The position numbers and the translations under genes were made by a program. Of a stretch of DNA of 31,394 nucleotides, positions 26,493 to 31,394 are shown one piece after another. Under the pieces are notes generated by a model. That model ran no database searches, was not told where the DNA came from, and worked only from the letters and a program-made list of their open reading frames with translations. Position 1 is the stretch's first letter. Every line of letters starts with the position of its first letter. The DNA is taken from the NCBI GenBank assembly GCA_019649035.1, contig BMAT01011516.1, forward strand, positions 22,949-54,342, in the 5' to 3' direction. The stretch is from Elysia marginata. Taxonomy: Eukaryota > Mollusca > Gastropoda > Plakobranchidae.

Positions 26493-26945
26493 GGGGAGAA
26501 AACGATGAACAAAAACTGAAAGGGGAGACAGTCAGAAATAGAAATTGAGGAATTAATGACCAGATCTACTTAACAAAAAGAGAGAAGGGAGAAAGTGAGA
26601 GAAATTGGGGGAAGATTACAAAAGTTAATCTACTAAATGGTGATAAAAAAAAACTGAAAGGTGTGGCAGTGAGAAATATAGATTGAAGAGTTAATGATTT
26701 TATTCATTTAAAAAAGACAGACAGAGAGAGACAGACAGTCAGACAAACAGGCAGAAGGGGGAGGGACAGAAAAAATTGCCACTTATACAAAAGCACTGGC
26801 AACTGCATTGGGTTGTAAATACAAGCAGAAACAGGAAAAGATAGAGTGGGAGATTTGAGAGTTAATTCACTGAGCATTAAAAAAGGTTAAAAGAAGAGAG
26901 AGATAGGGATGGAGAGAGAGAGGGAGGGGAAGGGAGAGAGAGTAT
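26340..26945. repeat. Purine-rich tract with (AG)n and imperfect minisatellite
   Basis: The plus strand is strongly purine-biased. It holds (AG)n at 26,451-26,489 and a second GA-rich patch near 26,890-26,942. A segment with AAAACTGAAAGG, AGAAATA and TTAATGA near 26,511-26,560 recurs in diverged form near 26,648-26,697. Confidence 0.75.
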
Positions 26946-27225
26946 GACTAGTGTCACTACTGCTACTGTTACTGTCATTGCTGTTGCCACTGCTATAAGT
27001 GCCTCCAAAACTATTATATTACCTACAATACCAATGTGACAAGTGCTTATTGGGGATTCAATCGCCACTGATGCTTCCAAAACTACATTTCTACCGCTTG
27101 TACTCCTTACAACCACTACTATTGGTGTTTCCAAAACTACGCGTAAACAATAATGCCGCTAGTGCCAGTTATTACTACTTCTGCCATCGGTTAACAGTAC
27201 GACAGCGACTGCCACACAATAAAAA
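26946..27225. repeat. Degenerate trinucleotide-like repeat
   Basis: The words ACTGCTACTGTTACTGT and the phrase TCCAAAACTA (near 27,004, 27,075 and 27,130) recur at irregular spacing. It looks like a decayed tandem array and shows no convincing gene. Confidence 0.5.
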
Positions 27226-27689
27226 GTAATCCCAACGCTTACTGTCTTTTTTACAAAACATTTTCAATATTGTATAATTATTCTTATTTTAAAAAAAAAC
27301 ATCATTTATGATGCATGACATGGCTTTTAAAAATTAGAGATAAAAACTTTTTCAAAACTGTAGGTTGCCCATCACTTAGCCAACTTTAGATGTGAAATTC
27401 GATCATCATAACAGTCACTAAGCTTCTGTCCTGGTCGTTTAATTTGATTTCATGAGGATAAATTAAACTGATTCCTGCCGGCATTGGATAGTTACGCATG
27501 TAAGAACGTTTGTCCTCCCCACCCCCCTCCCCATCACACTTTGTTGCGCCATGATAGGGCCGCGCTTATAACTCGTCGTTTTGGAGGGAAGCAAGCGGCG
27601 CCCGCCTACAGAGCTGATGTGATAAACTTATTGACCACAACTTTTTGCCGAGGCAAATTGGCTACGGGAAATTAAAACCACCGTGAACA

Positions 27690-28041
27690 CAACATAGGTT
27701 AAAGGGGAAGCGACTATCATCCTTTTCACAACAATCTTCAGTTTGAGAAATCGACACAACCATCTGAACTTATACATGTACAAAGTTTTTAAGACAGGAG
27801 AGAGCCCAAGGTACCAATGTGGAGCAGATAACCAGGACATGCAGCATATCCTGCAGGACAGCTTCCACTTCAACAGAATATGATGGCCCCAGGTGACGTC
27901 CTTGCTGCAGAAGCGCTATGGCTCCCAGATCGATTTGCGGATAATTGCAGAGTTAATTATGATCGCATCCATCACCATCTAGGACTGTCGAGGATGAAAG
28001 AAGAAGAAGAAGAAGAAGAAGAAGAAGAAGAAGAAGAAGAA
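27690..28041 (+). mobile_element. LINE 3' fragment with (AAG)n tail
   Basis: The frame from 27,698 encodes RHNHLNLYMYKVFKTGESP and then CGADNQDMQHILQD, followed by WP, YGS and DLR landmarks. This is the C-terminal Cys-His region common at the end of many invertebrate LINE polyproteins. In-frame stops at 27,881-27,883 and 27,980-27,982 show it is dead. It is 5'-truncated and ends in (AAG)n at about 27,998-28,041. The clade is uncertain. Confidence 0.7.
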
Positions 28042-29358
28042 TTCATAATCATTATCGCTAAGCAACACTTGTATGAAACAGCCCAAATCATATTTTTATT
28101 ATTTTTTTCTTTAATACATAAAAATATAGCTCTATCACCTAAAGCGTTTTTCATTATTTTGAACATTTACTGTAAGTTTTGAGCCTCCATCTATTGATTT
28201 CTCTCTTAGTTATATGTATTTGTTATCTTGTAGATTGCCTATTACTAATTCAGGGCACTAAGCTTTTTATCTAGCTCACCTTGTATTTGCTTTTGGTTCT
28301 TCACTTTTTCCTTTGTCTATTGTGTAGCTCCTGTTGTGGCTTTCTGTCATCGTATGATTTTTTATCGATTCCTTCACTATGGTTTTATCCCTTTACTTAT
28401 CTTGTATGCTCTCTATTCGCTTTTTCTATTTATTCTTAATGTTACAATTATGCTTTGTCTTGTAGTCTCTTCGCAGCAAGTTGGCGGAGTACTTTTTTCG
28501 ACATCATCCTCTAATCTTTGATGGAGCTCTTTCGTCATTACACACTCTCTTGCTGTGCGTAAAACATTTTTTCCTATGGGTTGCACTCTGCGGCACTATC
28601 TTGCGCCACTCTATGCTTTCCATCTTGATTTGTTTGCTCTTCCGTTGACAACCTAACTTTCAAGAGAAGCTAGGTCGGTCCTAATTAGTATTAGACAATT
28701 ATAGATATAGAAAATATCTTTAGCTGTTTTCTATTTTAATATTATTACTAACCCCACCTTTTCAGCTTGTTCTTTTTGCTGATATTATTTCATTCACTAT
28801 GTAATTCATACTTACAACAGTTTTCGTGTTACCAAAGACTGAAGGAGTATTTTTTTTATCAAGGAACTTGTCTCATTGAATGATTGATTAACAGGAATCT
28901 TATTAATTATCATATGATAAGAGTTGGTAGATCAGATGGTTTCGGCTGTAATTTAAACATTAAGTGTCGTTAAAATAATTAATCTATATGACAGGAGGCC
29001 TAAAAAATTATAGATGAAAAACTAATACTGCAGAGGAGAGGGGTGGGGGCTTCGGCTTTGTAAGAAAGTCTATGAAGATTAGCCATTATTAGGGAAGGGG
29101 CGCTGTCAGTTAAAAATTTCCTGTCATGTGCCGTCTCAACCTATCTGAAGTTAACTTAAACTTTAAACTAAGCCTGACCGCCACTCCCCCTCCCGCCCCC
29201 ATGGACATTTTTTTCTTTTGCAGGATAATCAATAGTGGCAGCCCAGTGTCAGCGTGTGGAAATCCTGCCCACCCAGGTATGACTATGATATGACATTTTA
29301 CTCCTTTTTTAAAAATTGAATTTTGCAACGCTGAAATTGAAAATGAATTTGGATAGTC
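28042..29358. other. Noncoding stretch, pyrimidine-rich in part
   Basis: About 28,190-28,670 is T/C-rich on the plus strand. No gene is recognised. An exon-like segment at about 29,224-29,276 has TTTTCTTTTGCAG before it and GTATGA after it, but is only about 53 bp with no known relative. Confidence 0.5.
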
Positions 29359-29642
29359 TTGAACAATTGCGACTCCTCGAGACTTTTTCAGGTCGACAGA
29401 AATATTATCAACTAGGGGACAGTACTTTAAGTTACAAGTATTATCATCAAACTTTTATATTCAGTAACAAATCAATGTCTTTTTTTCAAATATTCATTTT
29501 AATTAAAAAGAGGGCTAAAATATTATATACAGAGAAAAAATTACATCTTACTGAATATAAAAGTAATCACTACTGTTAAAGTAGTTGATATCGATATACT
29601 TCCATTGACCTGGTAAAGTCTGGTGGGACTGCAATTGTTCAA
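29359..29642. mobile_element. MITE family 2, copy 2 (284 bp)
   Basis: Inverted terminal repeats begin TTGAACAATTGC at both ends (29,359-29,370 and 29,631-29,642 reversed). They continue with CAGGTC and GAARTAT blocks also found in copies 1 and 3. The AT-rich interior differs from those copies, and no clear target-site duplication was seen. Confidence 0.7.
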
Positions 29643-29764
29643 AAATTCCATAATTTGTAAGTCTTTATCGTTGCAAAGTAATAGTTATTCGAAATCAAAT
29701 TAAGAGTTTTTCACATAGATAGTCTTAGATTTCATGCCTTCATTTTTTACAGAGAGAGGTACTC

Positions 29765-29896
29765 TTGAACAACTGTGGTCCCTCTTTGCCAGGTCACTAG
29801 AAATATATGAATCTCAGCTACTTTTACAACCACGCTCTAAAAATCACTCTTTGACAAAATGAAGACCTTTACTGATATCAATATTGGGTGCTTTTT
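29765..29896. mobile_element. MITE family 2, copy 3 (right arm truncated)
   Basis: The left arm is TTGAACAACTGTGGTCCCTC followed by TTTGCCAGGTCACTAGAAAT. The centre (CAGCTAC, CTTTGACAAAATGAAG, GATATCAATAT) matches the centre of copy 1 at 24,123-24,278. The rest of the right arm is missing. Confidence 0.65.
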
Positions 29897-30417
29897 AGAA
29901 TATATATATTTTGTAAACTTAATAACAGTTCTATTCAATTCCATATGACTTAAAACATGCCAAAAGACACTTCATTTGAGTTTTTGTGTTATATATTTTC
30001 AAATATATGACAATATTTGTTCATATTTTTCGTCTTGGCGGTCATCTTGGATTTTCAAATTTTATGGTCTTTCGAGAAAAAGTTCTGCTTGGCTTAATGT
30101 CTAAATTCGCATGAAAAATAATAATAAAATATCATTTCTATAGCGCTCTACCCCCAAAAAGTTCAGGCTCAGCGCGCTTTACAATTAAAAAGTATAAGAG
30201 TATATAAAATTATGTTTTACATACAATACAAAGGCATATAAAATGTATTCTAATGAAACTAAAATCAGGCAAAGATCAATAGAATGCAAAATATTACAAT
30301 TTAAGATATCACAGTAATTATATGTATGTATATATAAGCATGACTAAAAAACTGTTAGGTAAAAGAATCACTATTTCCAAAAACCTTTAAAAATGTCGTC
30401 AGATGCAATCAGTTCAA

Positions 30418-30519
30418 CTAAAGCATTAAAGAGATCATAAGGGTAATGTGAAAAGATAGGTTTTTGATCTAAAGCATTAAAGAGATCATAAGGGTAATGT
30501 GAAAAGATAGGTTTTTGAT
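30418..30519. repeat. 51-bp tandem duplication in the LINE
   Basis: Two near-perfect units beginning CTAAAGCATTAAAGAGATCA lie at 30,418-30,468 and 30,469-30,519. The duplication covers the last codons and the stop region of the LINE reading frame. Confidence 0.9.
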
Positions 30520-30725
30520 TTCTTTTTAAACAGGTCAACTGAATTGATCTCTCTTAAATAATTTGGAAGAGAGTTCCATAGTTTGGGTGCCGATGATAAA
30601 AAAGATTTATCCCCCATGGTTTTCAATTTTGTTTTGGGGGTGGCTAATCTGAAAGCATCGGTTGAAGATCTGAGGGAACGCGTCGGTGCGTATATAGATA
30701 CTTTCCGTGCAAGGATTTGTGACAT
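30486..30725 (-). pseudogene. LINE ORF2 C-terminus fragment
   Basis: The frame contains PTRSLRSSTDAFRLATP, then LKTMGDKSFLSSAPKLWNSL and DLFKKKSKTYLF. These match the conserved ending of CR1/L2/Jockey-type polyproteins (TRSLRSS, LKTYGDRAF, APxLWNSLP, SVxxFKxxLKTHLF). It is separated from the RT fragment by stops and frameshifts. Confidence 0.85.
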
Positions 30726-30999
30726 ATTGTTAAAATTTTACAGACAATAATTTATTCTTTTTTCGACTGTCAACCATTGCAGCGCCTCCAAAAGAGGAGT
30801 TTCATGATCTTTTTTTTTTTTCGCTTTTTGCAGACTAATCTTGCTGCGCTATTCTGGGCTATCTGAAGCTTCCTAATTTTTTTTATGCGCCGTAAAACAA
30901 GGAGTTGCAGTAGTCTAACTTTGATAAAACAAGTGTGTTAACAAGCAGTGCAGCGATATCGGTTGGCAAAAAATGTCTAATCTTACTGATATTGTGAAT

Positions 31000-31394
31000 C
31001 TAAAAAAAAAGCAGTTTCTTTGCAACCTGGTTAACAGCAAAAGACATCGAGGGTTCTGAATCAAAAAGAATTCCCAAGTTTTTGACATTATCTGAACAAT
31101 TTATGGAATTCGTTCCAATCTTTAAGCAGTTGGTATCAATCTTGGACTTAGTTTTTGCACCGCCGGCCAATAAGATCTTTGTCTTGTCTTCATTGAGAAC
31201 TAGTTTATTTTCATTCATCCAGGTTTTTACCGATGAAACCCACAGTTCTATTGTATTTATCAGGTCGCTGATCAATGTTTTCTGGTTGGCATGAACCGTA
31301 AATTTGACTATCATCAGCGTTAAAGTGATACTTAAGGCCAAAATTGTTTAATACCCTAGCCAATGGCTGGGTGTAGATAGTAAACAAAACTGGT
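31000..31394 (-). pseudogene. LINE reverse transcriptase palm/thumb fragment
   Basis: From the window edge one frame reads PVLFTIYTQPLARVLNN and then HFNADDSQIY, where NADD (31,310-31,321) replaces the catalytic YADD. A frameshift near 31,285-31,295 moves to the frame with WMNENKLVLNEDKTKILL and NLGILFDSEPSM, the region after the palm. A stop at about 31,000 precedes KIRHFLPTDIAALL and SKLDYCNSLFYG in the continuing sequence. Dead copy. Confidence 0.85.

Larger units (their letters stand above)
30114..31394 (-). mobile_element. CR1/L2-group LINE, 3' part, degraded, open at window end
   Basis: On the minus strand the order is reverse-transcriptase palm, thumb, C-terminal region and 3' end. 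The 3' end (about 30,180 down to 30,114) has GTAAAGCGCGCTGAGCC, AGAGCGCTATAGAAATG and an ATT-rich repeat, typical of CR1/L2-type elements. Several frameshifts and stops make it inactive. The 5' part lies beyond 31,394. A 51-bp tandem duplication sits at 30,418-30,519. Confidence 0.85.

Noticed and set aside
26877..27229. Overlapping frames on both strands rich in Val/Thr or Leu/Tyr
   Set aside because: They arise from decayed trinucleotide-like repeats and purine tracts.
27972..28166. Minus-strand frame with a poly-serine run
   Set aside because: It is the antisense reading of the AAG microsatellite at the LINE tail.
27880..28182. 100-codon plus-strand frame with poly-glutamate
   Set aside because: It is out of frame with the LINE remnant and is created by the AAG repeat.

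Overview
The window is animal nuclear DNA: AT-rich, intron-containing and dense in transposon relics and simple repeats, with one short run of 21 Ns (13,419-13,439). The repeat set (tRNA-headed SINEs, CR1/L2-type LINE ends, Tigger/pogo elements, CTAGAT-rich and ACCGGTA/ACATGTA-rich stretches) and the single ancestral-looking phospho-lyase suggest an invertebrate bilaterian. A mollusc, perhaps a gastropod, is my guess and is not proven by the sequence.

One confident protein-coding gene occupies the centre, on the minus strand from 22,812 (ATG) to 7,873 (stop). I could assemble 13 coding exons whose GT-AG borders keep one frame throughout. They total 1,491 nt, giving 496 residues. The product is a class-III PLP enzyme of the ethanolamine-phosphate / 5-phosphohydroxy-L-lysine phospho-lyase family (ETNPPL/PHYKPL, old names AGXT2L1/2). 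A splice acceptor 24 nt upstream of the ATG implies an additional 5' untranslated exon that I could not locate.

Layout: 1-900, two diverged direct repeat units. 900-5,900, noncoding sequence with a 166-bp Tigger-type MITE, a tRNA-headed SINE and one unexplained ORF (4,127-4,366). 5,900-7,870, downstream flank and 3' UTR of the gene, with two TIR elements. 7,873-22,836, the phospho-lyase gene; its introns hold a SINE, a 1.75-kb Tigger-type transposon with a broken transposase start, a 444-bp MITE, and a second SINE. 22,840-29,300, upstream flank with a hairpin MITE, CTAG-rich minisatellite, purine-rich GA tracts, a LINE 3' end with a GAA tail and pyrimidine-rich sequence. 29,359-29,896, two more copies of the hairpin MITE family. 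30,114-31,394, the 3' end of a degraded LINE that runs off the window.

I found no new defence or gene system. The most interesting points are a substitution at a predicted substrate-phosphate-binding arginine in the phospho-lyase, a transposon ending about 30 bp from one of its splice donors, two local MITE families, and a SINE whose 3' tail resembles that of the neighbouring LINE.
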